Of a stretch of DNA of 64,000 bases, positions 33,301 to 41,474 are shown piece by piece. The notes below the pieces were generated by a model. It was not told the DNA's origin. It made no database searches and saw nothing but the letters and a program-made list of their open reading frames with translations. Every line of letters begins with the position of its first letter. Position 1 is the stretch's first letter. Origin of the DNA: Solirubrobacter deserti (lineage in GTDB: Bacteria > Actinomycetota > Thermoleophilia > Solirubrobacterales > Solirubrobacteraceae). The stretch lies in contig NZ_QPKJ02000004.1 of the NCBI RefSeq assembly GCF_003344625.1, positions 842,025-906,024 on the forward strand, written 5' to 3'. Both the position numbers and the translations under genes were made by a program.

Positions 33301-33836
33301 GTTCGGTCGCCGAGCCCGTTGGAGAGGGCTTCACGTTGGTGGCGATGCCCCCTTCGGGGGAGACCTACATCGCGCGCGACGACCACGGAGTGCTGTGGCT
33401 CATCACCCCGCCAGGTGTTCCTGGACCGGAGCGAATCGACACGGTCGTGCTCCGGCGCGCGGTTGCGGAGCACGGGTTCGAGCGGATCGACCGCGTGTGC
33501 GACAGCTGGGCGGACGTGGATCGGGCCCGCCAGGAGCTGGCGACCACACTGGAGTTGCCGCAGCGCGACGAGCTCGAGGAGTTCGACGCGGAAGACCTGC
33601 GCCGGGTCCTGCGTCACGCGGCCCGGATGCACGTCCAAGGCGATGTGTTGCGTCCTCGGCGCGTCGCCCATAGCCTGCTACGAGCCCCGGCGGCGAAGGC
33701 GGACGACGAGGTCTACACCGCGATCCTCGATTTTCTCGAACAGCTCGACAACGCGCCGTTGCTGACGCCTGCCGTCGCGCCTCCGGCCGACGCGCAGAAA
33801 GCTGAGGCCCGGCAGCGCATGCTGCTCGTCTCCTGA
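33297..33836 (+). CDS. Cassette gene 2: unrecognised acidic protein, 179 aa
   Basis: GTG 33297 overlaps the stop of gene 1 (GTGA). The N-terminal part is beta-like (GFTLVAMPPSGETYIARDDHGVLWLITPPG), followed by helices (DTVVLRRAVAEHGFERIDRVCDSWADVDRARQELA; LEEFDAEDLRRVLRHAARMH). The next gene begins 5 nt after its stop. The size and acidic helical nature suggest an adaptor between genes 1 and 3, but this is inference. No family recognised. Confidence 0.65.
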   Translation: MSSVAEPVGEGFTLVAMPPSGETYIARDDHGVLWLITPPGVPGPERIDTVVLRRAVAEHGFERIDRVCDSWADVDRARQELATTLELPQRDELEEFDAEDLRRVLRHAARMHVQGDVLRPRRVAHSLLRAPAAKADDEVYTAILDFLEQLDNAPLLTPAVAPPADAQKAEARQRMLLVS

Positions 33837-33841
33837 CCGTC

Positions 33842-36703
33842 ATGGAGACGATTACGTTCTACTCGTACAAGGGAGGAACGGGCCGCACGCTGCTGCTGGC
33901 CAACATCGCCTCGCTCGCGGCACGGATGGGTCGGCGGGTGGTGGTAGTCGATGCGGACCTTGAAGCGCCAGGACTCGGATACAAGCTGTTTGAGAGACCG
34001 CCGACGCACTCGGACGGCCTGGTCGGATGGCTGCGCGACTACTTCGCGACCGGGGAGCCGCCGGCGACGCTCAGCGACTTCCTGATCGATGTGCCCGTGA
34101 CCGACCCGTTCGTGCACGGGGGGTGGATCCGGCTGATCACGGCCGGCCGCGCGCCGTCGGTGAATTACTTTCAGCAGCTCGCCTATCTGAAGTTGGACGA
34201 ACGCATCGCCACCGGAGTCGGTGTGGACGCCTTCGTCGAGCTCAAGCGCCAGATCACTGAGGACATCGAGCCCGACCTCCTGCTAATCGATGCGCGCACC
34301 GGTATCAGCAGTACGAACCGCGTCTCGACGCGAGTACTCGCGGACCATGTGGTCGCACTGTCGCTGGACACGCCTGAGCAACTGGAGGGAACACGCTCCG
34401 TCATGCGGTCGCTGACGCCGCTGACGTCGATGAGCGGTGGCGACTCGCTCGGTCTGCACGTCGTGCTGAGCCGTGTGGCGGCACGGACCCCCGACGTCAG
34501 CGCGTACGAGATGACGGACACGGAGAGGGCGCAGGTGGCGCGCGTTCGCGAGTTCCTCTGCGAGCCGGCCGAACCTCTGCGGATGACGCTGACGGTCGAC
34601 CGGGTGCACCTGCTGCACAGCGAGCCGCGGCTCGTGGCCGGGGACGTCTTGCTTCTCGCACGCTCGAAGGTCCTGGACATGACGGCCCTGCACGTCGACT
34701 ACCTGCGGCTTGCAGAGGTCCTGCTCGGGGGCGTCGTGCAAGAGGTTGCGTCCAGCGCACTCGGCAGTTCGTCGGATCCGGAGGAGTATGAGCACGTGGC
34801 GCGCTTCTTCGCGCGCCAGGCCGAGGTCTCCGTGGGGCGTGGCGATCGGCTCACCCGGGAGCCGGAAGCGGAGGATCGCCGGGACAGCGATCTCGCCCGC
34901 AGGGTGGAACGGCTCCGGGCCATGGCGCGACAGGACCCGACCCTCCGCGGCGATCTGGCCGTGGCGCTCATGAATCTCGGCAGAGGGTTCAGCGACGTCG
35001 GCGAACACGAGCGTGCGCACGAAGTAACCGAGGAGGCCGTCCAGATCTGGCGGGATCTGCCGACTGACGAAGGTCCGAACCTACCGCTCGGGTCGGCGCT
35101 CAATAGCCTCGCTATCGTGCGCCAGGCGCTCGGCCGGCACCGAGCCGCTGTCGAAGCGGCCGAAGAAGCCGTGAGCCTGTGGCGCGGAGCCGCGGAGCGA
35201 GATCCAGCGCGTGGGCGGCGCGAGCTCGCGATCTCCCTCGGCAATCTCGCCGTCGTCTACAACGCGCTCGGGCGCCGTGAGGACTCGATTGCAGTCAGCC
35301 GCGAAAGCCTCACGCTATGGCGCGCCTTGGCGGAGGAGGACGATGGCGACGCCCCGGCGCTCGCCGATGCGCTGCTTCGGCTCGCTGCCCATCTGCACGT
35401 CGAGCGAGAACCCGCGAGGGTCGTCGAAGCGCTCAGCGAGGCCGTGGCGCTCTATCGGTCACAGCGCGCAGCTAATCCTGCCGCTGAGCCGGTCGGCCTC
35501 GCGACCGCGATGGACGCAATCGCCGTCGCCCACGCTGCCATGGGGCACATGGAGGCGGCCGCTGAAGCGGCGGAAGAAGCCAATCATCTGTGGCGAGACA
35601 TGGTCGCCGCGAACCCCGGCTCTCATCTGACCGAGCTCGCGATCTCTTTGACCAGCCTGTCGGAGCACTGGCAACACACACGAGGCCCGGCCGTGGCCGT
35701 GGAGGCTGCACGCGAATCCGTTGCTCTGCTCCGGGAGGCGGCGCTGGCCGACCCCGAGGCAGCGTCGCGACTGCTGCCGGTCGCGTTGAACACCCTCGGC
35801 TACCACCTGACCGCGATGGGCGATCACGCCGCGGCGCGAGCGGCCAGCCTCGAGGCCGTGGCGTTGCTGCGCACGCTCGCGGAGACGGATCCGGGCGAAC
35901 GAGCCGAGCTCGCGCGCGCACTGCACAACCTGGCCGTTGACGAGTCAAACTCCGGGGACGTTCGAGCGGCGGCCCAGACGCAGCGCGAAGCCGTCGAAGT
36001 CCTGCGAGCCCTGAACGAGGACGACTCGTTCGAGGCGACGATGGAGCTGGCCACCGGGCTCATGCAGCTGACCGGCTTCTTCTCCGAGGCCGACGATGCG
36101 GATGCCGCGGTGATCGCGGCCAGCGAGGCAGTGGCGATTTGGCGGAGGCTCGCGGAGCAGGATCGCGCACGCGCCCTCACAGGGCTCGCGCTTTCACTGC
36201 GCGCACGGGCGACGGCACTGGGTGGCTCTGACCCCCAGGCCGCAGTGCGCGACGCACAAGAATCAGTTCAGCTGCTGCGGGAGGCGACGCGCGATGGCGA
36301 CTCACTTGCTGAACTGGCGATGGCTACCAACAATCTCGCGGTCGACCTCTGGCGACTTGGAGATGAGACTGGCGGACTTGCCGCCAACGCTGAAGCTGTG
36401 GCATTGTGGCGGCGTGTCGCCGAACAAGGCCACGAGGACGCGGTCCTAAACCTGCCCAGCGCGCTCCGTAACCTGGCGGCGGGATACGCGCGCGTAGGGG
36501 ACGACAGTCGGGCGCTAGAAGTCGGCGCCCAGGCAGTGGACCTGCTGCGCGAGGAAGCCGCTGTCCGGCCGCTGGTGGGCGGGCCGGCGCTGGTCGGGCT
36601 CCTTCGCTTCATGTCGGCGCTGGCACAACGCAACGGCGACCTCGATCAGGCCAGGAATCTGCGCGACGAGAGCGAACGCGTGACGAAGTTACTGCTGGCT
36701 TAG
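33842..36703 (+). CDS. Cassette gene 3: ParA/MinD-like ATPase (KGGTGRT) fused to TPR array, 953 aa
   Basis: Residues about 1-290 are a SIMIBI/MinD-type P-loop domain. The deviant Walker A is FYSYKGGTGRT (K10 retained as signature Lys, but the canonical P-loop Lys is replaced by Arg15), followed by VVVVDADLEAPG (about 36-47) and LLLIDARTGIS (about 142-152). Residues about 350-950 form about ten tetratricopeptide-like repeats with the recurring pattern AxEAVxLWRxLAxxDP...ELAxSLxNLAxxxxxxG. No separate effector domain is visible. Related KGGxGR ATPase-TPR fusions occur in actinobacterial signalling or conflict loci; function here unproven. It ends against convergent pspAB (4-bp TTAG overlap). 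Confidence 0.85.
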   Translation: METITFYSYKGGTGRTLLLANIASLAARMGRRVVVVDADLEAPGLGYKLFERPPTHSDGLVGWLRDYFATGEPPATLSDFLIDVPVTDPFVHGGWIRLITAGRAPSVNYFQQLAYLKLDERIATGVGVDAFVELKRQITEDIEPDLLLIDARTGISSTNRVSTRVLADHVVALSLDTPEQLEGTRSVMRSLTPLTSMSGGDSLGLHVVLSRVAARTPDVSAYEMTDTERAQVARVREFLCEPAEPLRMTLTVDRVHLLHSEPRLVAGDVLLLARSKVLDMTALHVDYLRLAEVLLGGVVQEVASSALGSSSDPEEYEHVARFFARQAEVSVGRGDRLTREPEAEDRRDSDLARRVERLRAMARQDPTLRGDLAVALMNLGRGFSDVGEHERAHEVTEEAVQIWRDLPTDEGPNLPLGSALNSLAIVRQALGRHRAAVEAAEEAVSLWRGAAERDPARGRRELAISLGNLAVVYNALGRREDSIAVSRESLTLWRALAEEDDGDAPALADALLRLAAHLHVEREPARVVEALSEAVALYRSQRAANPAAEPVGLATAMDAIAVAHAAMGHMEAAAEAAEEANHLWRDMVAANPGSHLTELAISLTSLSEHWQHTRGPAVAVEAARESVALLREAALADPEAASRLLPVALNTLGYHLTAMGDHAAARAASLEAVALLRTLAETDPGERAELARALHNLAVDESNSGDVRAAAQTQREAVEVLRALNEDDSFEATMELATGLMQLTGFFSEADDADAAVIAASEAVAIWRRLAEQDRARALTGLALSLRARATALGGSDPQAAVRDAQESVQLLREATRDGDSLAELAMATNNLAVDLWRLGDETGGLAANAEAVALWRRVAEQGHEDAVLNLPSALRNLAAGYARVGDDSRALEVGAQAVDLLREEAAVRPLVGGPALVGLLRFMSALAQRNGDLDQARNLRDESERVTKLLLA

Positions 36704-37272
36704 ATCGGGATGCCCCAGAGGGGGAACCAGCGCTCGAGCTCGGCCTCGATCGGCAGGTCAGCGCCGATCTGGGCCTTCAGGCGCAGCTCGCGCTCGTTGT
36801 CGCGCTGCTGGGCGCCACCGGACGGCACGAACGGGTAGAAGGCGCCGCGCTTGTAGTTGTAGATCCAGTACACGGGCCGGTCGCGCGTGTCCTTGAGCGC
36901 GAACACCGCGCACAGCACACGGTCGCCGTAGCCGCCGCCCTGGATCGCCGTCGAGACGGCGTTGATCCCGACGACGAGGTCCTCCATGTCGGGATCGTTG
37001 AGGATCATCCAGCGGTAGCCGAACTCGTCGTCGTCGGAGGAGACGGTGGTGCCCGTCTCCTCGCCGGTCGCGTTCACGACCTCCTCCATGTCCTTCACGA
37101 TGCCTTCGAAGTCGGCGGTCGCGAGCGGCTGGAAGACGATGGCGGCCTTGCCGGTGGTCGTCAGCTCGAGCTCCATCTCGAGCTTGATGTACGCCGTGGA
37201 CATGGCGAACAGACGATCCGCCGCGGGTTGCTTGAGTTCCCGCTTCCCGCGGAGGATGTCGAAGAAGCCCAT
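36700..37272 (-). CDS. pspAB: PspA-associated protein PspAB
   Basis: 190 residues matching PspAB throughout: the N-terminus MGFFDILRGKRE, ADRLFAMSTAYIKLEMELELTTTGKAAIVFQP, then EFGYRWMILNDPDMEDLVVGINAVS, and the very conserved VYWIYNYKRGAFYPFVPSGG (about 134-153) with RDNERELRLKAQI. It lies 10 nt downstream of htpX on the same strand, the usual htpX-pspAB pairing of actinobacteria and archaea. It is thought to assist membrane-stress handling with PspA and HtpX. Confidence 0.92.
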   Translation of the reverse strand: MGFFDILRGKRELKQPAADRLFAMSTAYIKLEMELELTTTGKAAIVFQPLATADFEGIVKDMEEVVNATGEETGTTVSSDDDEFGYRWMILNDPDMEDLVVGINAVSTAIQGGGYGDRVLCAVFALKDTRDRPVYWIYNYKRGAFYPFVPSGGAQQRDNERELRLKAQIGADLPIEAELERWFPLWGIPI

Positions 37273-37282
37273 GCGGTGAAGC

Positions 37283-38170
37283 TTACGCGCGGGTGCCCTG
37301 CAGCTGCGCCTCGAGCCGGGACAGCGCCTCGATGCGCTTCTCCATCGGCGGGTGCGTGGCGAACAGGCCGCCGATGCTCGTCGGGAAGATGAAGAACGCG
37401 TTCATCTCGCTTGTCGAGCGCAGGTCCTGCTTGGGGATCTGGGCCATGCCGCTGGAGATCTTGTACAGGGCGCTCGAGAGCGCGCTTGGCCGGCCCGTGA
37501 TCAGCGCCGCGCCGCGGTCGGCCGCGAACTCGCGGTACCGGGACAGTGCCTGGATGAGCAGGAACGAGATGAAGTACACGACCAGCGAGGCCAGGAACAG
37601 CACCAGGAAGCTGGGGCTGTCGTCGTCGTCGCTGGAGCCGCCGCCGAAGAAGAAGCCGAACTGGACGATGTAGGCCGCGATCGTCGCGAAGAACGAGGCG
37701 ACGGTCATGATCATCACGTCGCGGTTGGCGATGTGCGAGAGCTCGTGCGCCATGACGCCCTCGAGCTCGGCCGGCGTCAGCAGCTCCATGATGCCCGTGG
37801 TGGCGCACACGGTCGCGTTCTTGGGCGAGCGGCCGAGCGCGAACGCGTTCGGCATCGCCATGTTGGCCACGGCCACCTTCGGCTTGGGTAGGTCGGCCTG
37901 CACGCACAGGCGCTCGATCATCGCGTGCAGCTGCGGCGCCTCCTGCGGAGACACGACGCGGGCGCCCATGGCGGCCAGCGCGAGCTTGTCGGAGGTGAAG
38001 AACTGCAGCGCCGCCAGGCCGCCCAGGATCACGATCATCAAGATCGCGCTCTCGAGGAACAGGAACAGCACCGCGCCCAGCGCGACATACACGGCGCCGA
38101 GCAGGAGCATCGTGGTGGCCATCCGGATCTGGAGGCCAGTGTCCTTGCCGAATGATGTGGGTCTGGGCAT
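37283..38170 (-). CDS. htpX: HtpX-type membrane zinc metalloprotease (M48)
   Basis: Two N-terminal membrane segments (about residues 20-60, LLLGAVYVALGAVLFLFLESAILMIVILGGLAALQFF), then the protease domain with the zinc motif AHELSHIANRD (HELSH, about 146-150), two further hydrophobic helices (about 160-220) and the third ligand Glu region SRYREFAADRGAA (about 225). The start at 38170 (MPRPTSFGKDTGLQIRM) fits the family; ATG 38182 is also in frame. It degrades misfolded membrane proteins. Operon with pspAB; divergent from lgt. Confidence 0.93.
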   Translation of the reverse strand: MPRPTSFGKDTGLQIRMATTMLLLGAVYVALGAVLFLFLESAILMIVILGGLAALQFFTSDKLALAAMGARVVSPQEAPQLHAMIERLCVQADLPKPKVAVANMAMPNAFALGRSPKNATVCATTGIMELLTPAELEGVMAHELSHIANRDVMIMTVASFFATIAAYIVQFGFFFGGGSSDDDDSPSFLVLFLASLVVYFISFLLIQALSRYREFAADRGAALITGRPSALSSALYKISSGMAQIPKQDLRSTSEMNAFFIFPTSIGGLFATHPPMEKRIEALSRLEAQLQGTRA

Positions 38171-38249
38171 CTGGCCTCTCATTTTCGCAGGATGAGACCT
38201 GGGCTTATCAAGATTTAGCCCGGTCACACGCGGTTTCCGGGCGATCGGC

Positions 38250-38255
38250 TACGTT
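38250..38255 (+). promoter_or_regulatory. -10-like TACGTT for lgt
   Basis: TACGTT ends 9 nt before GTG 38265. Confidence 0.45.
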
Positions 38256-38264
38256 GGTGCGCGC

Positions 38265-39005
38265 GTGTACCCGACCCTCGATCTCTTCGGCCTGGACATC
38301 CAGCTGTTCGGGCTCTTCCTCGGCATCGCCTTCCTGGTCGCGGGCTGGATGGTCGCGCGCCGGCTGCAGGAGCTCGGGCGGCCCGCCGATCTCGCGTACG
38401 AGATGGTGTTCGCCGCGCTCGTCGGCGGGATCGTCGGCGCGAAGCTCTGGTACCTGGCCGAGAACGGCGGCCCGCTGTTCAGCGGCACCGGCCTCACCTT
38501 CTACGGCGGCCTGATCGGCGGCGCGCTCGCGGTGATCGCGTGGACGAGCTACCGCGGCGCGCTGGATCTCAAGCTCGCCGACGCCGTCGTCCCGTCGCTG
38601 GCCGCGGCGTACGCGATCGGGCGGATCGGCTGCCAGTTCGCCGGCGACGGCGACTACGGCAAGGACTGGGACGGCCCGTGGGCGATGTCCTATCCCGACG
38701 GCACGGTGCCGATCGACACGCCCGTGCACCCGACGCCGATCTACGAGACGCTGGCCATGGGCGCGTTCGCGATCGTGCTGTGGCGCCTGCGCGACCGCTT
38801 CCGCCCGGGCGTGCTGAGCGGCATCTACCTGGTCGGCGTGGGCGTCGAGCGCTTCCTGGTCGAGTTCCTGCGCCGCAACGAGCCGATCGCGCTCGGACTG
38901 ACCCAGGCGCAGTGGGTCTCGGTCGGGTTCATGATCGCCGGCGCGCTGCTGCTCGTGTGGCTCCGGCGTGACCGCGTGAGCGCACCCGCAACGCGCACTG
39001 CCTAG
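38265..39005 (+). CDS. lgt: Prolipoprotein diacylglyceryl transferase-like protein, atypical active-site motif
   Basis: Seven-segment membrane enzyme that transfers diacylglycerol to lipobox cysteines. The family landmarks are present in order: YGGLIGGALAV (about residues 77-87), the Lgt signature region AIGRIGCQFAGDGDYG (about 121-136), HPTPIYE (about 157-163) and VGVERFLVEFLRRNE (about 197-211). The signature differs from the usual GRxGNFxNxE by Cys at the Asn position and Asp/Gly later. 246 aa, slightly short. Several lipoproteins in this window would be clients. Could be a divergent Lgt paralogue rather than the main enzyme. Confidence 0.85.
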   Translation: MYPTLDLFGLDIQLFGLFLGIAFLVAGWMVARRLQELGRPADLAYEMVFAALVGGIVGAKLWYLAENGGPLFSGTGLTFYGGLIGGALAVIAWTSYRGALDLKLADAVVPSLAAAYAIGRIGCQFAGDGDYGKDWDGPWAMSYPDGTVPIDTPVHPTPIYETLAMGAFAIVLWRLRDRFRPGVLSGIYLVGVGVERFLVEFLRRNEPIALGLTQAQWVSVGFMIAGALLLVWLRRDRVSAPATRTA

Positions 39006-39008
39006 CAT
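39003..39008 (+). promoter_or_regulatory. -10-like TAGCAT for the lysA-hom-thrC-thrB operon
   Basis: TAGCAT overlaps the lgt stop region and ends 8 nt before GTG 39017. Confidence 0.4.
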
Positions 39009-39016
39009 GGTCCGCC

Positions 39017-40261
39017 GTGCCAACCACGGCCAGCCACCTGTACCCGCAAGCCTCCGCCGTCGATGACGGCCGATTGACCATCGGCGGCTGCGACGCCGCC
39101 GAGCTCGCGCGCGAGTTCGGCACCCCGCTGTACGCGATCGCCGAGGACGACCTGCGCGGCCGTGCCCGCGAGTTCCGCGCGGCCATGGGCGACGGCGAGG
39201 TGATCTTCGCCTCCAAGGCCTTTCCGTGCACCGCCGTGCTGCGGGTCTTCGAGGAGGAGGGCCTGAGCGTCGACGTCGCGTCCGGGGGAGAGTTGGCGCT
39301 CGCGCGCAAGGCCGGCTTCCAGGGCGACCGCATCCTGCTGCACGGCAACGCGAAGTCCGCGCGCGAGCTGGAGGCCGCGGCCGACGTCGGCGCGCGCATC
39401 GTGGTCGACAACTTCGACGACATCGACAAGCTGGACGCGCTCGGCAAGCCCGCCGGCGTGCTCATCCGCGTCACGCCCGGCGTCGTCGCCGACACCCACG
39501 CCGCGATCCTCACGGGCCACGCGGGCTCGAAGTTCGGCTTCTCCCTCGCGCAGGCGCCGCGCGCCATCGAGCGGCTGCAGAACGCCGCCTGGGCCGACCT
39601 GCACGGCCTGCACATGCACATCGGCTCCCAGCTGTTCGACCTCGAGCCGTGGCGCCTGGCCGTGGAGGCGATCGCCACCCTCGGCGACTTCCCCGCGTAC
39701 GACCTCGGCGGCGGCCTCGCCGTGGCCTACACGCCCGACCGCCGCCCGCCTTCGGTCGCCGAGTACGTCTCGGCCATGATCGCGTCCGCCACCGAGCTGC
39801 TGGGCGAGGGCAAGCGGCTGTCGATCGAGCCCGGACGCTCGCTGACCGCGAGCTCGGGCGTGACGCTGTACACGGTCGAGTCGGTCAAGGACGTGGACCT
39901 GCCGGACGGCAACGTGCGCTTCGTCGGCGTCGACGGCGGCATGAGCGACAACCTGCGCCCGATGCTCTACGACGCGCCCTACCAGGCGGATCTGGTGGAC
40001 CGCGTCGGCGCCACCGGCACGCCGTGCACCGTCGTCGGCAAGCACTGCGAGTCCGGCGACGTGCTGATCCGCGAGATCGCGCTGCACGAGCCCAAGCCCG
40101 GCGACGTGCTCGTCACGCCCGTCACCGGCGCCTACGTGTACGCGATGGCCAACAACTACAACGGCGTCCCGCGGCCGCCGGTCGTGTTCTGCAAAGACGG
40201 CGACGCCCGCCTGGTCGTGCGCCGCGAGACCTTCGAGGACCTGCATGGCCGAGACGTATAG
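39017..40261 (+). CDS. lysA: Diaminopimelate decarboxylase
   Basis: PLP-dependent decarboxylation of meso-DAP to lysine. PLP-barrel landmarks: FASKAFP (Schiff-base Lys, about residue 64), SVDVASGGEL, HMHIGSQ (about 198-204), DLGGGLAVAY (glycine loop), EPGRS (about 274-278), GKHCESGD (Cys, about 341-348) and GAYVYAMANNYNG (about 373-385). Full length. First gene of an aspartate-family operon; the downstream hom start overlaps by 17 bp. GTG start with a -10-like box 8 nt upstream. Confidence 0.95.
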   Translation: MPTTASHLYPQASAVDDGRLTIGGCDAAELAREFGTPLYAIAEDDLRGRAREFRAAMGDGEVIFASKAFPCTAVLRVFEEEGLSVDVASGGELALARKAGFQGDRILLHGNAKSARELEAAADVGARIVVDNFDDIDKLDALGKPAGVLIRVTPGVVADTHAAILTGHAGSKFGFSLAQAPRAIERLQNAAWADLHGLHMHIGSQLFDLEPWRLAVEAIATLGDFPAYDLGGGLAVAYTPDRRPPSVAEYVSAMIASATELLGEGKRLSIEPGRSLTASSGVTLYTVESVKDVDLPDGNVRFVGVDGGMSDNLRPMLYDAPYQADLVDRVGATGTPCTVVGKHCESGDVLIREIALHEPKPGDVLVTPVTGAYVYAMANNYNGVPRPPVVFCKDGDARLVVRRETFEDLHGRDV

Positions 40262-41474
40262 GGTCGGGCTGCTGGGGCACGGCACGGTCGGTGCCGCGTT
40301 CGAGCAGCTGCTGTCCGAGCGCGCGGAGCAGATCGCGCACGTGACGGGGGTGCGCCCGGAGGTGTCGGGCGTCCTCACGCGTTCGCGCGGTGACTTCGAC
40401 GCGATCCTGGCCGACTCGGACCTGATCGTGGAGCTGATCGGCGGGATCGAGCCCGCGCGAGACTACGTACTGCGCGCGATGCGCGCCGGCAAGCACGTCG
40501 TCTCCGCCAATAAGCTGCTGCTGGCCAGCCACGGCGAGGAGCTGTGGAGCACGGCCCGCGAGCACAACGTGCAGCTGCGCTTCGAGGGCGCCGTGGCCGG
40601 CGTGGTGCCGGTCATCCGCGTGCTGCAGGAGTCGCTCGCGGCCGCGCACGTGGACCGCATCCACGGCATCGTCAACGGCACCACGAACTTCATCCTCACC
40701 GAGATGGCCCGTGGCGGGACGTCCTACGAGGCCGCGCTGGCCCGTGCGCAGGAGCTCGGGTACGCCGAGGCCGACCCGGCCGGCGACGTCAGCGGGGAGG
40801 ACGCCGCGGCCAAGATGGCGATCCTCGCCCGGCTCGCGTTCAGCACCCCGGTCACGCTCGACCAAGTCATCTACGAGGGCATCGAGCACATCACGGGCGA
40901 GGACATGGCCTACGCGCGCGACTTCGGGCTCGCGCTGAAGCTGATCGGCACGGCCGAGCGCGTGAACGGCGGCATCAGCGTCCGCGTCCATCCCGCGTTC
41001 CTGTACCCGGGGCACCCGCTCGCGTCCGTGAACGGGTCGTTCAACGCCGTCACGGTCGAGTCGGACGCGATCACCGAGATCACGCTGTCCGGGCCGGGCG
41101 CCGGCGGCCCGCAGACCGCGAGCGCCGTCCTGGGCGACGTGATCAGCGCGATGATCCCGCCCGCCTCCACGCCGGAGACCACGCAGTCGCTGCCGGTCGT
41201 GGCCGACGTCAAGTCCGCCTTCTACCTCGCGATGGAGGTCGACGACGAGCCCGGCGTGCTCGCCCAGGTGGCCGAGATCCTCGGCATGCAGGGCGCGTCG
41301 ATCAAGTCCGTCGTCCAGCGCGGCATCCCGGCCGGGCGCGCGCGGCTGGTCATGGTCATCCACCCGCTGCTCGAGTCGCGCTTCTACGGCGCCGTCCAGC
41401 TGCTCGCGCGGATGCCGTTCGTCCATGCGGAGCCGCGCGCGATCCGCGTCCTCGACGAGGAGTTCACCGACTGA
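40245..41474 (+). CDS. hom: Homoserine dehydrogenase with C-terminal ACT domain
   Basis: Reduces aspartate semialdehyde to homoserine. The nucleotide fold is VGLLGHGTVG (about residues 7-16). Catalytic-region motifs are ANKLLLA (about 87-93), GIVNGTTNFIL (about 143-153) and DVSGEDAAAKMAILARLAF (about 182-200). An ACT domain at about 325-400 (LAMEVDDEPGVLAQVAEILGMQGASIKSV) would bind threonine for feedback inhibition. Overlaps lysA by 17 bp and thrC by 1 nt (TGATG), so tightly coupled. Confidence 0.95.
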   Translation: MAETYRVGLLGHGTVGAAFEQLLSERAEQIAHVTGVRPEVSGVLTRSRGDFDAILADSDLIVELIGGIEPARDYVLRAMRAGKHVVSANKLLLASHGEELWSTAREHNVQLRFEGAVAGVVPVIRVLQESLAAAHVDRIHGIVNGTTNFILTEMARGGTSYEAALARAQELGYAEADPAGDVSGEDAAAKMAILARLAFSTPVTLDQVIYEGIEHITGEDMAYARDFGLALKLIGTAERVNGGISVRVHPAFLYPGHPLASVNGSFNAVTVESDAITEITLSGPGAGGPQTASAVLGDVISAMIPPASTPETTQSLPVVADVKSAFYLAMEVDDEPGVLAQVAEILGMQGASIKSVVQRGIPAGRARLVMVIHPLLESRFYGAVQLLARMPFVHAEPRAIRVLDEEFTD

